The notes beneath the pieces were generated by a model. It saw only the letters and a program-made list of their open reading frames with translations, was not told where the DNA came from and did not search any database. A stretch of 64,000 nt of DNA from Haemonchus contortus (lineage: Eukaryota > Nematoda > Chromadorea > Rhabditida > Trichostrongylidae), in assembly GCA_000469685.2 (NCBI GenBank), contig LS997565.1, positions 48,232,336 through 48,296,335 of the forward strand. Reading direction: 5' to 3'. Shown here one piece after another: positions 1 to 13,455 of this stretch. Made by a program: the position numbers and the translations under genes. Numbering within the stretch: position 1 is the stretch's first letter; every line of letters begins with the position of its first letter.

Positions 1-227
1 GGCATCGAACTGGAAAGATTGCGTTCTCTAACACCAATCTCCGCCTCCTCGCCAACGATAAGACGCCAGTTTTCGAATCTGACCTAGACTCTACTTCAAC
101 CAATCTGTGCCTTCCTTTTGAGTCACCTGTGGCACTGATTCAGCTTTTCGCAGCTATCCTCCCAGACGGTATCTCAACATATTGTGATCTATCTTCCGAA
201 TGCTTCTGATATTCATATGCTTCACTT

Positions 228-445
228 GGGGCGGAAGTGGATAGTGGCAGGCGGTCACTATTTCACACGCATGTTCACGAGATCGAATCCCGTGAAATCT
301 TAGACCAACCAAGCCTTCCATTGGTCGGGGGTCGATGACTTGGTACCAGACTCTGGGAGGATAAAAGTACCGACTTGTACATCGGCTGGCCACCGTAAGA
401 CATTTTATAGGCCACATACGCATTCGAGATTGATTAACGTCCCAG
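228..445 (+). repeat. tRNA-derived SINE-like repeat, copy 1
   Basis: This copy has a tRNA-like head with a B-box-like GATCGAATCCC near 278, followed by the family body: a ...GGTACCAGACTC... block, then GGCTGGCCACCGTAAG, then a stretch reading ATAGGCCACATACGCATTC. The same order of blocks recurs at 5751, 10021, 13190, 14127 (reverse), 44140, 49168 and 56091. The A-box region is diverged. Classification rests on the internal promoter-like boxes and the repeated layout; no database comparison was possible. Confidence 0.6.
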
Positions 446-1079
446 GAGTTAATCCTCTACGCTTCACCTCCATTTTAGGTCACTTCAGTCTCTTAGCTAT
501 CTGATTCTCTGCTCTCTCCTTTACTCCCTACTCAAACATGACTGTTCCCAAAGTCAGATGGAAATCTTCGACTTTACTCACTAGTAGTAACAAGTATCCC
601 CAGTAATGAATCAGACAGCTCAAGGTAACCACAATATTATTGATGCTTCCGGAAGCCGGACTTCGCAAGACTGCACAAATGCCACTGAGAACTCTGCTAC
701 ATTAATGAAGCGGAATCGTGTAAATGTTTGGGTGGGTGTACCACAACTTCCGTACGCGTTCATTTTTCAATTTCACCATTTTCGCTACAACAATCTCATA
801 GTCTTTCTTTATGAAATGGAAAGAAGCGCTATAGTTAACGACCGATCACGCACGAAGAAAACAGCCAGCGAAAAAACACGATTTCCCTAATATAGGGTTG
901 CTGGCAGGCGTTCATGGACTTTGCATGAGTGTTAGTACAAAAAGCTTTGGCTGATGTTTGCTTTACCCACAGCTATCCGTTTCACAATCAAAGGAAAGTT
1001 CATTGTTGGAGAGAATCTCCTGAGAGGATTAGGCAATCCCAAGAAGTCTTCGAGGTGTATATGCAAAGGCTGCCTCTTA
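446..1079. other. No gene seen
   Basis: Unassigned sequence between a SINE copy and the foldback element. Open frames here are short and overlapping on both strands, without splice context or recognisable motifs. Confidence 0.5.
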
Positions 1080-2936
1080 CAAGGAAGGTCTTTCAGGGCG
1101 TGGGACGCTTTTTGAAAATGGTTTTTTGCATGGTATAGGGGCATGAGCACTGAGTATAAAACTATGGTTCATTTCCGCTAAATGGCCTTCTGAATGCCAA
1201 AAAACGACTGTAAACGATTTTGTTAGAAATCGCCGTTTTAACCCACTCAGCGTCGTTTGTTTCATTCATGGCGTCGACTTTCCGTACAGTAGAAGGCGCC
1301 AGTTGACTGCGCATTGAAAATAACGTGAAAGGTAGCTAAAAAAGGGGGTCACATGTTGAAAAGTGCGGGGAAGTTTCATATAGCCTCTCCACGGTTAAGC
1401 TGCCAGCAGTGTCGGATGGTGTGGTGGATAGCGATGTGGACTTCGAGGAACGACGACTAGGATGAGTTGGTGGTTCGGAACCTCCGGGCTTTTCCGCTTT
1501 TGCATTTTATGCTGCCACCTCCAGATTGGCTCCATATTGCACCAGGACCAAAGCAAGTGCCTGACTGGTCATGGTCGTGACCAGGACCACCCAGGCACAT
1601 AACCTCTACAAGCCGTTGGAATTTCTTGTGTGACGCACTATCAGTGATCAGTGAAGGAGCCTCCAGGCTCAACACTCCCAGTCCTCCGTTCCTACCTCCG
1701 AGTCCTCCTTTTCTACCCTCCCCCCCCCCTCCTCAACTTCCTCACGTAGTTTGTAGTCAAAAAACTCGATATCACATCATCTGGTCTTCGGACATTGTAT
1801 GGACATTGCACAGTTCATACAATTCTTTGAATGGTATGGACAGTGATGGTTTGATTGTTGTTCTATTTCGACGGAATTCCTTCAAAACTGATGGAAGGCT
1901 CATCTAATTCCGATGATTTCACCGTTTTTTACCCTAGCGTTGACAGCGATGTCCTTCTTGTTCGTGTCCTGCCAGCCCTTCATGTTGACGCGAAGTTAGT
2001 GGATCGTAGGTTGGGGACGGGTATCGCCGAAACCCTTCATCTAGTATTCATCTAGTGATCCGACGCTACAATGATTTCCTTCAGGGCTGACAGCTTTTCA
2101 TATCAAGCCTAATGCTCATGGATGCTTCAGCAAGAAGATGAATTGAAAGAGAGTCTGATTGGTTCCCCCACAGGAGTCCGCAGTGGACTCCCAGAGGAAG
2201 GTCGGAATCGGGAATCCCGTTGCCTTTGCATTGACGAACGAGGTCGAGGACAGCTTCCATCAAATAGGAACCATATTATAGGGTTTGGACCACCCCATCC
2301 CCCCCCCCCATTACAACACTTATTAAGTGTGAATTTAAGAGGCACCTTTATACTCCTGGGAGTGTGAAGCCTGGAAGCCCCTCCACTGATAGCGCTCTAC
2401 ACAACAAATTCTGACGGTTTGTGGAGGTGTGCCTGGCTGGTCCTGGGCACGACCATGACCAGTCAGGCACTTGCTTTGGCCCTTGTGCAATATGGAGCCA
2501 ATCTGGAGGTGGCAGCATAAAATGCAAAAACGACAAAGCCTCGAAAGACCAAACCATCAACCCATTCTAGTCGTCGTTCCTCGAAGTCCACATCCCTATC
2601 CACCAGACCATCCGTTGCTGCCGACAGTTCGACCCTGGAGAGCCTATATGAAACTTCCCCGCACTTTTCAACATGTGGGTAACTTTTTTGACTACCTTTC
2701 GCGTTATTTTCAATGTCGCCTCTACTGGCCCCATCTACTGTGCGGACAGTCGACGTCATGACTGAAACGAACGGCGCTTAGTGGGTTTAAACTGCAATTT
2801 CTGGCAAAATCATTTTCACTCCTTTTTTAGCCATTTAGCGGAAATGGACCATAGTTATATACTCAGTGCTCATACCCCTACACCATGCAAAAAACCATTT
2901 TCAAAAAGCGTCCCACGCCCTGAAAGACCTTCCTTG
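1080..2936. mobile_element. Foldback-type DNA transposon (non-autonomous), about 1.86 kb
   Basis: Two arms of roughly 580-610 bases (about 1080-1690 and 2360-2936) are imperfect inverted copies of each other. The outer ends read CAAGGAAGGTCTTTCAGGGC on the left and the reverse complement on the right. TTA flanks both ends (1077-1079 and 2937-2939), consistent with a 3-bp target duplication, although 3 bp can also match by chance. The loop region (about 1690-2360) contains C-rich runs and short frames but no transposase motif. A 3-bp TTA duplication is known for PIF/Harbinger-type elements, but the ends do not allow a firm superfamily call. Confidence 0.75.
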
Positions 2937-2939
2937 TTA

Positions 2940-5336
2940 GACCTGCAGCATACAGGAGCCCTTGAGCCCTTGATTTTTTTTTGAGGCCTAAAATATGTAG
3001 ATGACTTGGAGGAATGGTCTTTATTCCGTTTGTGCCGAAGAAGTGAGCCAGTAGTATTCAAGTGATGGTTCGGCGCTACGCATATGCCGTATTAGCTCGG
3101 AGCCGAGAAGGTCGTGTAGTGTCAAGTTACGCATTATTATCATGCATGCGGTCCAGGAATCATACTTGGATTGATATCCGCTACAAACACCAAACATTCT
3201 AACTTTCCACGGTCGACTAGTTACTACCAGTCTTGTTGGCTGCTCTCATAGTCCACGATTTGGCGAGCGACCGTTCGCTCGGAGGCGCCCATGGCTAGTA
3301 CCGCCTCCTCGACCGATCGCGCGATCAGTCAATGGCTGCTTGGATCGTCTGCACGATCGTCGTAATCATGTATCAGAGCATACCGATTGAATTCCAAACT
3401 GTTGAACCTCTCAGTGTCGTCACCTTGGAGAGAATTCCGAGTGTAAGGCTGGTTTCTAGTTTTGTGGACTTGCACAGGTACTTTTATTGAAAGGGAATTT
3501 TTCTAAATGATTGACATTCACTTCATTTCTAGCAAACGGGAAAGTACCCCAGACCTTTACAAGCTACTTTTTTTTCCAACACGATACTTTGTGGCGTTGA
3601 AGAAGCGAAAAAGTAGCGAAGAAGTTGGGTATATGCTTTAGGGAATGTCCAAAACTTCTTTGAGCCAAACGCTGTCAATCAGCATTCGCATCAAATGCTT
3701 ACACTGAATCTCTGTAGCTCGAGATTCATTGGGTTCCTCTTGAAGTAGCAGTTTACGGTAATTCAAGGTAACTATTCCAAGTAAACCCAGCGATAGTACG
3801 GAACAGTGGGTCGTTGGTGATGTAAGCGCGGTAAACCACGAACTTCTAAGTGTATGATACAAAAATTGGGGGTTGTACTGGATGCCAGTCTGTGCTGCTG
3901 CCTCAAGAACTGGTTACAGTAACCAAGCATACAGTAATCGTATGCATAATGACCTTCGTAGATTCAAGTGGTCATTCTTTGCCAATGTTGTTTCTTTGTT
4001 ATTATTTTGTTGTCTTTTTTGTCACTCTTTATTATTTTACCTCATAATGATCACTCCGATCACTTGTTTGAATTTCCAAAATATCTGCTCCATTCTGAAT
4101 TGAGCATCATCTACAAAGTTTTTAGAACATAGCAACCTCTGGGTCTGGCTTACAATAGGAACAGCAATTCAGCTCTTTTAACGTTCTATTCAGACCGTTT
4201 TTCTATCCGACAGCGCCTCATAAGGGCATCTTGGATGAGGCACCCAAAGATGTATCCTAGAAACCATTTTAATAGCGTGCTGTGTTCACAAGTACGTTTT
4301 CAGAGTGCGCCCATGCATTTGACTATCATTAAAAATTGAAAAGTTGCTTAGAATCGTATGTGACTTAGTTAAAGCGGTGATGGGACCAGTTCTTATAGAA
4401 ATCAATACTCTAACCTTTGGAACGAAAGACCTTTCAATTATTGAGCGTTGTCACTCTAGCACGGTGTCAATGAGGAATTCGATCCTCGGACCATAGCTGT
4501 AGTGAAGGCGCACATCGGCACTCTATAACACTACTTTTTGTAAACTACATAATCATATTCTTGGATTATTCCCCTTATTCTTCTTATTCAATCCTTCCTT
4601 TGTGGGCAACAAAGTGACATCAACTTCATTCATAATTCTAGACCGGGATGTCGCCTTTACTCAAATTCTTGAGCAACCATGTCACCTGTTGTCCTCATCA
4701 GATGCACCTGTAATAAGTTCATTGCCTACCTCTGGCTTTGCCATGCAAGCATTGCAGTCTTGCACCGCATCGCCCACGCTTTCTATAAACGTCATGAAAA
4801 TATTCAAGAAGCTAATGGATTCAACGTGATGAATGAGGAGGAAGTTCTTCGCATCTCCGGAAAGAGGATCTTTGCAATTGCAATCATATTGAACGTCCTA
4901 CTTCCTGATTAGAAATAATTCCAATTCTGCCATCACTAATATATATATTCTGTTGTGAGGTTCTCAAAGCGATCTACGAATTGAGCTGTAGCAGTAAGAT
5001 TTTGCTGGCCAACGTTACCTCTGTGCTCAGTAGTTTTGATGAAATATAGATTGTGTTGTATTAATGTATAGTTTTGTTGATTGCTGTTATTTAGCCATGG
5101 TACGCGATCTTAACGTCTCACAAGGTTGACGAGTTCGACCTTGGACGGGACTCCAGCCCGTACTCATGCTTTCCGGTCACCGTGCTTTGTATCCGTTACA
5201 CTGCCGAATCCACGCTTGCCCTCTCCTCTTAACGGTCTACGTACCATCGTTGATGCAGGTACGGGATCGAGTCCCGTCTGAGGCTAAAATTTTGTCCTAA
5301 CCCGCCAAACTTTTAAGATACTGTGTTTATCCAGCA
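2940..5336. other. Gene-poor stretch
   Basis: Apart from one GGCTGC-ended repeat fragment near 3238, nothing could be assigned. Frames at 4602-4912 are open for about 75 codons in two overlapping phases, with no motif or homologue recognised. Confidence 0.4.
3238..3330 (+). repeat. Fragment related to the GGCTGC-ended inverted-repeat family
   Basis: Starts GGCTGCTCTCATAGTCC, close to the ends of the elements at 19595-19653 and 22212-22523, then continues into a GC-rich GCGAGCGACC-like section that is also seen near 24229. The opposite end is not recognisable, so this is either a one-ended remnant or a sister family. Confidence 0.4.
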
Positions 5337-5430
5337 AAGGTGGTGTAGTGAGAAGTGGCGCATTGTCACACATACCCAGAGATTGATATCCACCCAGGCC
5401 GACCAGGCCTTCTACCCGAAGTAGGAATCA
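5337..5430 (+). repeat. tRNA-derived SINE-like repeat, head fragment
   Basis: Contains the head GGTGGTGTAGTGAGAAGTGG (A-box-like) followed by a degenerate B-box region and the CCGACCAGGCCTTC block. The distal half of the family is missing or unrecognisable. Confidence 0.5.
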
Positions 5431-5750
5431 ATTAGCGCCTAGTACTTAACCTTCAGCCTTTGTAGATCGTATCACCGGGACCAAGGGAGATTGTTGAGAG
5501 GTTCGATAAACCGGAGCATGAAGGAGATTATACGGGCATGTGGCATGATGCTCGCTCCGCCCACTGCCCATAACCATTCCTAACTAGTTGTCTCGCTTAA
5601 TTTTCGATTTTTCGTAGATTTTCGTAATTCGTTGTGCCCCGTATATTGTTCAGGCATAACCAGTGTCGTCTCTAATATCAATAAGATACTAACGTTGTTA
5701 AGGTATTCGATAGTTATTATAATAAGAATATCATTCCGTTCAAAGCCGGA

Positions 5751-6010
5751 GGTGGTGTAGTTGCAAGTGGCGCGCTTCACCCACGCATGGTCACGGGTTC
5801 GATAGCGAAATCCGTCTGGTCCAACCAGGTCTCCCATACCTTCGGAATCGGTGGATTTCGGTTGATTGGTCTGGGAGGATGAGTGCACTGACTTGTATAT
5901 CAGCTGGGCACCGCAAGTTTTTGTAAAGGTCATAAACGCATTCAATACGCCGCTACGACTCTGAGTGGGACTCGAATGCGTGGGCGCATTCCTCAGACGG
6001 TATTTATCAA
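5751..6010 (+). repeat. tRNA-derived SINE-like repeat, near full-length
   Basis: Begins GGTGGTGTAGTTGCAAGTGG (A-box-like), then GGGTTCGATAGC (B-box-like) about 45 bases later, then the family body, and ends in the ...GCATTCCTCAGACGG block shared with other copies. The A-to-B spacing is that of a tRNA gene, which supports a pol III internal promoter of tRNA origin. Confidence 0.7.
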
Positions 6011-9000
6011 GGCCCAAGACTTAATCCTTTATCCTTTTATAACTCTACACAACTCTCAAGATCTAGAGAGAACTAATTAGAGCTATTCGTCACGGATAAT
6101 CTGTAGACCAAGAAATGAAAAATGAAGTTTATCGGCTGAAAATGAGAAGTCTTTCTTTAGCCTGATCTCTTCAGTAATCTCTTGACATTTCAAGCGAACT
6201 GGAGAATAATCTCTTCAGGAGCGGTCGGGATTAATTTCAAGACTAATCCAGCTTTGTAAGCTAATTGGAGCTAAAGAAGCTCTCTGATGTTCGGTCACCT
6301 CTATTTCTAGTCTCCTACATTTACTTGTTGAAGATTTTCCGCACAAATGATGATCAGAAGTCAAAGTTTTTAGCATTTTCCAATTCAATTTATGATGCGT
6401 TCATGCATTCGACTTCCATTTGGGAATATAGGGACGATTGAATGAATATTTCTCTTACACAATGACTCGTGAACACCAGCCAATATACTGTAGCGTTTCA
6501 ATTCTATCAGATGGTTCTAGCATCTTCCGACGTTGCCCTAACCCTCGACTACTTCTTGGACTACTGCAAAATGGGGTTAGCTTAGCCCACTTTTTTCCCT
6601 ATGATCGGATTTTTGCCTTTTCTTTGAAAATTTTACAAAGTTCAGCACATTCCGCTCGCCGTAGGAGGTGAAAGCATTTGCTGTAAGCGGGACGGTTCTA
6701 CTCAACCCTGATGTATGCTTGTGTTGGTTGATAGATACTTCCTGACCCTTCGACCCTTCCGACCAATTCATGAGGCCATCAAGAAATTTTCGCTGAGAAG
6801 TGTAGAAGTACCGATTAATGACGTATTGTGTCCGGCTAGTCTTGACGTTGAAAATCACATCACAACGTCACCATGAGGATCAACAGCTTGGGTTTTCACA
6901 GTTCCCACTTGAATTTCTTGTAGGAGAATTTTATGGGAATCCCTTTTTGTTCATGGATAATCTACGTCGAAGTGCTACTTCTGCTTCAAAGTTAAAATTC
7001 CGAGACAACATTTTGTTTTCCATTGAACAGGAGTAGGCGTTTTCCTCCATGGTCCACTTCTTCATCTCTGGGTTTGCCCAGGTGAGCTCAAGATATCCTT
7101 ATGAGCTATCATGAGAAAGTAATATGGTGTAGACGCCAGTTTTAGACTCGAACCGGTTTGAGATCAAACGACATGTGAATGTAATTTCCTGACAGCTGCT
7201 TTTTCCTCATATCAACTACTCTAGACTGATTGAAATCAGACGTCACAAGATGGCTTAGTGATAGCATATAAATTCAATCAGCTCTTCTAAAAACAATTTT
7301 TGTCGTCGTTGAAGTTTACAGCTGTCGAATCTACGCAGGTATGGAAGTTTGAAATCAGTTTAGGTTTTTCCAAATATGCTTTCAATATAGACATATATTT
7401 TCTTATATAGATATCCTTGAAGCAATTTTACATTAGGTAATACAGAAAGTTCCCATCCGTCCAGTAAGAAATTTGCCAGTGGTCCACATTTTTTCTATAA
7501 TCCTCTGCAAGCTTCACGGAGCTCGTTCACTTACCTACTCAGCTAATCTTATAATGGTCCCATTGTTCCAATCCGAACACGTCCAAGTTCGGTTACGGTT
7601 ACTCCACTGTTGGAGCACAGTATTTGCTTTTGCTAAGTATTCGGCCTCAGAACACTTTCTGATAGGTTTTATACGTAAATCAGTGTTTCTGCTTTTCTGA
7701 GCGCGCCTTTCAATGGCTTGCTTTATTTAGAGAAATATTAGTTATCGCGGGGCATCTTCACTGAGCTGATTTCATGTCGATCAAACAGCATCAGTCATTC
7801 GCTTCCATTATTAAAGTTAAAAGAGTAAAAACTCGAAAGCTCAAAAGATAAGATTCAAGCGGTCAGTTCCGCCTTCCATTTTTTTCGATAGTCTCTCTAG
7901 GCTCATTAGTAAGTGAGGAATTGAGAAAAAAGGGGTTAGCAAAGAACGACATATCCTGAAACTCCATCAGTATCCCCATAAAAGGGTCAACCTCATTCGT
8001 TTTTCAGTGAGCACATTCAAATAGCCTTTCAAAGGGCCTCTAAAGAAAGATCTCATCAACCATCATTGTTTCGTGAGACAGTGGATACTTCATGAAAGTT
8101 TCCCAATTATAGAGATCTTACATCTTCTCCTAACTTCAGTTCAAAGAGAAAATATTCACATATCTATCGAACAGCGCAGCCCATAACTGATCTGCTACAA
8201 AAGTAACTTTATCAAGTAATAACTTCGTGCTCATTTATCAAGTAATACAAGTATGTAGTACGTAATTTTACATGGAACAATTGCTGTACTCATCTTCTTG
8301 TTTGACTATCTAGGCCGTCTTTTCCGTTTAATGTCTGGCAAACCTCATAGACATCCGTTCAAGTATCAACTGATGATCGTGAGAGATAGTGACTAATTCC
8401 TCTGTGCAGTCACTTCCTTGTGTTTCGTAGTTGCTTCAAGATGGGTTCAAGTAGACTGGCTGGTAGCTCCTTGGGTAACTGCTAACAACTTTATAAACTA
8501 AATAGATTGGACAACCGTTTTTCACAAGTTTTTATCAAATAAGCTCCTGAAGTGAGGGTTTTCAAAGATCACTGGATCACTGTGTTAAAATGCTGGATAA
8601 CAACAGCATAAATTTTGCTTTTGGGTTGAAGTATTCGTGGAAAGCTAGAAGATCGCCGGATCACTCTTTTCAGATGGGGATCAGAGAATGTAAAGGCTGA
8701 AGGGTTGCATGATGGCAAACGGTTACCGAAAAACTCTTAATGTTCATTATCATTATTCTGCCATTTAGATTGCATATTGTTTTCTGGAACTTCCGTTGTG
8801 CCATTCCCATTGCCTTATGGGTAATCGGTAAAAAGCACTGCCACATTCTCATTGCCTTCATTATCGAGACTTCATACCAATCCTACGACCCTTCTGTGAA
8901 GGCAAGTAATATAGCTTTTGTTTGGATCGTAAGTGAGCAGTGCTTCGAAAGTAGACTTTAGGTGTTGCTATAAGTACCATTCTTGCCTTCATGGGTTCTC

Positions 9001-10019
9001 AATGGCCTATCTCTCTATACTGTGTCTTTACAAAGAGGGGAAAAAGGCTATCAAACCTTTCTAAGAATTGGAAATTTTGCTCTCTCGCCCCGAAGGAAGT
9101 GGTCGGAAAATCAGGCCAATCAAAAAGTTTGATAGCCTCGTGAAAAGGGCTAGCTCACTGTTTCGTATGTTTCCGGTGGTCCCTACTTCATGTGAGAGAA
9201 CTTGTCGCCGACCCTGTCCCATCGCTGATCCAATATCCTCCATTAGAAGATCATCGAACTATCTGACTCTAATTATTCTCCTGCCATTGAGCTCTAATGG
9301 CTGGCCATATAGTGAAGCAACCAACTAATACAAGCCCTCTAAGACATGGCTCGAGTCGAGACAACTAACCAAAGAACCATCGTTCTTTAGAAGCGGATCA
9401 CTTCATATCCCACGCGTGAGTTGTAACCCAAGTAGCTCTCAAGAATGGGTTCCCGCAGTACCACACTTCAAAATAGGAAGATCTCATGTAATGCTTGTAT
9501 AAGTACTCTCTGACTTCGAGGCGGGAAAGCAGAAACTTTACTCTACGCTTGTAGAAGTACCCGCTGATTTTGGGGCTTACTTAGGTTCCAGGACCAGATC
9601 AATCATTTTTCTTTCCCGTTTTTTAAACCTCATTTCGTCTCACACCACTAAGTATTTTTTCAAGTGTCACCTTAAGGCTACTCTAATGAGGCTCAAGGCT
9701 AGGCCATATGAAAGCTCGAGTGGACCACAGAAAACTCGAATGAGTTCATCTCCATCCTCGTGTGTGCGCCCTTCACTGATTGTTCAGAACACATTCAGTA
9801 CAGTTTCCAACTTCTCTCTTTCTTTAACCTCAGCATAGCTGTTGTTCATCCATCATAATAATAATCATCATTACAAGATAATAATCATCACAAACATCCA
9901 GTACACATTTTTCACTACAGCTTGACTGTTGACTCCTAACTTCAGTTTGATTTCACTAATTACTTTGCACCGGCTTCAAGTCCTCCTGATACTTGCCGAG
10001 AATTGTTCCTAGGGAGGAG
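6011..10019. other. No gene seen
   Basis: Four kilobases of A+T-rich sequence with short frames on both strands. Hydrophobic frames (for example 8740-8961) have no splice context or recognisable family. Short ATAATAATCATCA-type simple sequence lies near 9850-9895. Confidence 0.4.
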
Positions 10020-10020
10020 A

Positions 10021-10286
10021 GGGTGGTGTGATCACAAGTGGCGCCCAATCTCAAACCAACGCTCATGGGTTTGTATCGAGGTCGATATCCTTCTAGGCCA
10101 ATTGAGCTTCCCATCCCTTCGGGGTTGGTTTACCGGTACCATACTCGTTTGGCAGACGTAAACACTGACTTGCACATCGGCTGGGTCATTGCGATCATTG
10201 TATAGGCTACATACGCATTTAATCCGCTAAGATTCTGAATCGAAGTCGAATGCAGGGGCGCATCCCACTGGTGCTGATTGACGCTG
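10021..10286 (+). repeat. tRNA-derived SINE-like repeat, near full-length
   Basis: Starts GGTGGTGTGATCACAAGTGG and carries the shared GGTACCATACTCGTTTGGC, GACTTGCACATCGGCTGG and GGGGCGCATCCC blocks in the usual order. The B box is diverged (GGGTTTGTATCG). Confidence 0.65.
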
Positions 10287-10289
10287 AAG

Positions 10290-13189
10290 GCCTTATCCTC
10301 TTAGTGTTTCCTGAACAAAACAACTAGAACGATCCTTTTGCGTAGCATATCAACAGTAACGTTGAAAACGACTACCTCAGGTTTCTAAGGCAAGAAGAAT
10401 TAAGTATATTCAACTGTTATAAAGCTATATTTATCTATTCCCATTTCGTTTTAATTTTCAATGAAAAGAAGTATAATTGAATTCAATTGAATAATTTCTA
10501 TTTTTAATTTTCAACAATCTTTCGTGATGTCAATTTAATCTTTGCGTAGAAGATATTTATGTTCTTTTATTGCAAAAGTATTAGGTGGCTTAATTAGATG
10601 AGAATAGGCTTTTGAAGGTGAACTTCTAAAAAGAGGATTCATCAAGTACTATTCATTCGGGTAGCACAATTTGATGAAAGGACTTCATTAGCTAGTGTGC
10701 CAGCATATATAATAACTCCTAAAGCCCTCTGGGCAATGTACCATCAAATACCAGTACCACGGGTTCACATGAAGACCATCTCCCAGTAAATTCCAAGCCT
10801 TCCTTGTAACTTGTCTATTGAGTTTTACCTACAAACAGCTAATGAACCCTACTCTGGTAACGTCATCGGCCACAGGGACACAAATTATTCAATCGAACCG
10901 GGACATCAGTCTCTACGCATTTTTAATTTTATTATCCTATTTTTATTATAGGACAAACTCATAAACTATGGAAAAGGACAAATTTTAGTCACACGAGTTA
11001 TATTACTCATCTCTGTCAGCGGTTCATCTATCTGAGCCTCAACGATGAATCGCCCCTACCCGACAGTAGCGAATTTCAATATCACAAATCAAATCACATT
11101 ATACTGCAGTAATTTTAACAGGATACCGTTGTGTACGTTTAAGGAGTCTCTGGATTTTCAACTCATTTCACAAACACCTGTAACATCTGCTGCAATTTGT
11201 TTCAGTCCTTCAACGAAACACCCCCATTTCAGTGTTCAAAAACTTAATCCACTGCCTGTTTTCATGTTGAAATTCTTCAATTACTCTTATTTACCATTAT
11301 TTCTACCTGTGGGTATCCATAAAGCGAAAGTTTGATAACACCAAGTAACGCCAGTACCGCTGATTCGGGAAAGGAATCTAGGACCAAAAGCCATTGAGCT
11401 ATCAAATTCTCTATCCGATTCATTCAACCAAGTAGGCGCTGGAGTCTGACTCCTCCAAGAAGGTTAAGCGCCTTCTTGCACCTTGACTGGTCGGAAAAAT
11501 CATTGTACAGGTCGAATACGCATTCAACCGTTTATACGATTTAAATTGGCAACTCCTACGCCTGGCATCCCAAAATGATTGACTTGCTCAGTTTTCTCCT
11601 CCATCGTTTTGAATATAAACATGGCATGATTAGAAAAAAAAATAAGCCCTCTGGGAGCCCAGCAGAAATTAAAAAACAAAGCCACAAAACATGTCTAAGT
11701 ATGTATGTAAGTGGCTATAAGGGAATACTTTATGGGACTTCTCCTCTCCGTCTTGTATGGGATTGTGGTAGGTTGTTCCTTGTAAGTGGCTATAACGGAA
11801 TACTTTGTGGGAGAATACGCTTATGACTTCTCATTCCTGTCTCGCATTAGATTGTGATAGGTCGTTCGGTTGAATTCTTCCTCGAAATTTATCAATATTA
11901 AAGCATTTATGGACCTTTCAATCAATGTTACTCTCTTTACCACTGTGAATTATAACGTTCAACTTTATGACTGTGCAGCTTTCTTTTTCATTACATCGAA
12001 GGTTCACGGACTGCAATGTCGTTGAAGGAAAATTTTATCATAGTAGTAGTATTTTTACTTTCTCTTTAGTTGAGGGAAGGTGGGTACTCATGCCCGAGCT
12101 GAGTGCCACGCGTCTCGAGACTACTATCAAAGATATGCCGCGTGCGTGGACACCGCCCGCAGGAATACGGGCGTCCTCTCTTGTATGTATAACTGGACAA
12201 TTCTATTTCTCCAATATACTTCCTGGCAACTTGACGCAAAATTTTATTAGACGATGCGCACGTTAGACAATACTTAGAATATCAACAATTACTCTTTTTT
12301 ATCGCCAAGGATCATTAAATTGGAATGTATTGGCAAATAATGTATTTCTGAAGTTTATACTAAAGCGTCGGAAATACAATCATTAGAGCCTGATGTTTCC
12401 GTTGCTTTTTAAAGTGTTTATGGAAACTCACACTTCAATATCCTGAAATTTAATATGCAATAAACAGCCTGACGTGATCGTAGACCGTGATTTTCATGGA
12501 TTTTGTTTTCGCTATTCTAATTGAGTGGGTTCCAGGACCACCAACATGATTTTAAGTAGACGGTGCACATTGTTGGTCATCCTTCTATCTGTAGTTATTT
12601 CGTGCTTGAGGTGAGTTCTAAACTTTTGTGCTATTAAATAAAAAAGAAGAATAATTCATGTCAGAGAATTTCAGTCAATTACCTCAAACCTCTGGGACGC
12701 AATTGAACGCCGAACTTCTACCGATCGTTAGCAAAATATCAGGGAATCATCCCAGGTATCATTCTCGCTCCCTGTTATGAATTTTACAGAATTTATGAGA
12801 TAAAAAATTAACTTTACAACATGAATAGAGTTTTTGCGATAAAATACCTCATCGATGAGCCTTCCGAGAAAGAATAGGTGGGTCAAAAATGAGGTTGATA
12901 AGGAAGGGAAGCCAGCATAATGGAAGGGTTAGTCAAGCATGAAAAGGAACAATTCGTGAAGTTTTCGAGGCCAAAGGAACCCATTATTGTGTCACAAAAC
13001 CTATCATAATGCTCCTCTCAATGCCGATCCGAAAATGATGGGCACAGGAAGGCAAAGACCCCTTATGGTCCCTTACACTACCGAGACCCCTCTTGCCCTT
13101 ATTTTCTTGATGGCTTACAACCCAGGGCTCACCAGCACTCACACGTACAATTTCCGTTCATACAAATCTAAATTTACTATTCATTACCA
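10290..13189. other. Gene-poor stretch with repeat fragments
   Basis: Contains a possible SINE tail near 11440-11525 and a tandem duplication at 11706-11870. Frames of up to 99 codons (11045-11335 and 11967-12266) show no recognisable motif or splice structure. Confidence 0.4.
11706..11870 (+). repeat. Two-copy tandem duplication, unit about 81-84 bp
   Basis: The block starting TAAGTGGCTATAAGGGAATA recurs about 81 bases downstream as TAAGTGGCTATAACGGAATA. Each copy is followed by a similar ...TGTGGTAGGTTGTTC / TGTGATAGGTCGTTC end. The copies have clearly diverged. Confidence 0.6.
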
Positions 13190-13455
13190 TACACGGGCAC
13201 AGACAGCGTAGTGGAAAGAGACGAACTGTCGCACACAGATGGTTCGGGGATCGAACGCCGTATTGATACTCTCCCAGGTCAACCAAGCTTTCCATCTTTT
13301 CGGGTTTGATGGACTTATTGCTACTAATCTCGTCTGGGAAAATAAAACTTCTGGTCTAACCGTGACCATGGGTGGCCACCGTAAGCCGTTGTCCCTCCTC
13401 CCATGCGCATTCAAAACGCCACAACGATCCTGAATGGAAAAAAGTTCGGGACGCA
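13190..13455 (+). repeat. tRNA-derived SINE-like repeat, diverged
   Basis: A CAGCGTAGTGG head, a GGATCGAACGCC B-box-like site, then AACCAAGCTTTCCATCTTTT and GGTGGCCACCGTAAGCC, and the ...GGACGCATCC end. The order matches the other copies. Confidence 0.65.

Noticed and set aside
5230..5290. GGGATCGAGTCCCG, suggesting a tRNA T-arm
   Set aside because: No acceptor stem, D-arm or anticodon arm can be placed around it; more likely SINE debris.
9068..9328. Frame with PVVPTSCERTCRR, faintly like a hAT dimerisation motif
   Set aside because: The resemblance covers only a few residues and the rest does not fit; no terminal repeats were found around it.
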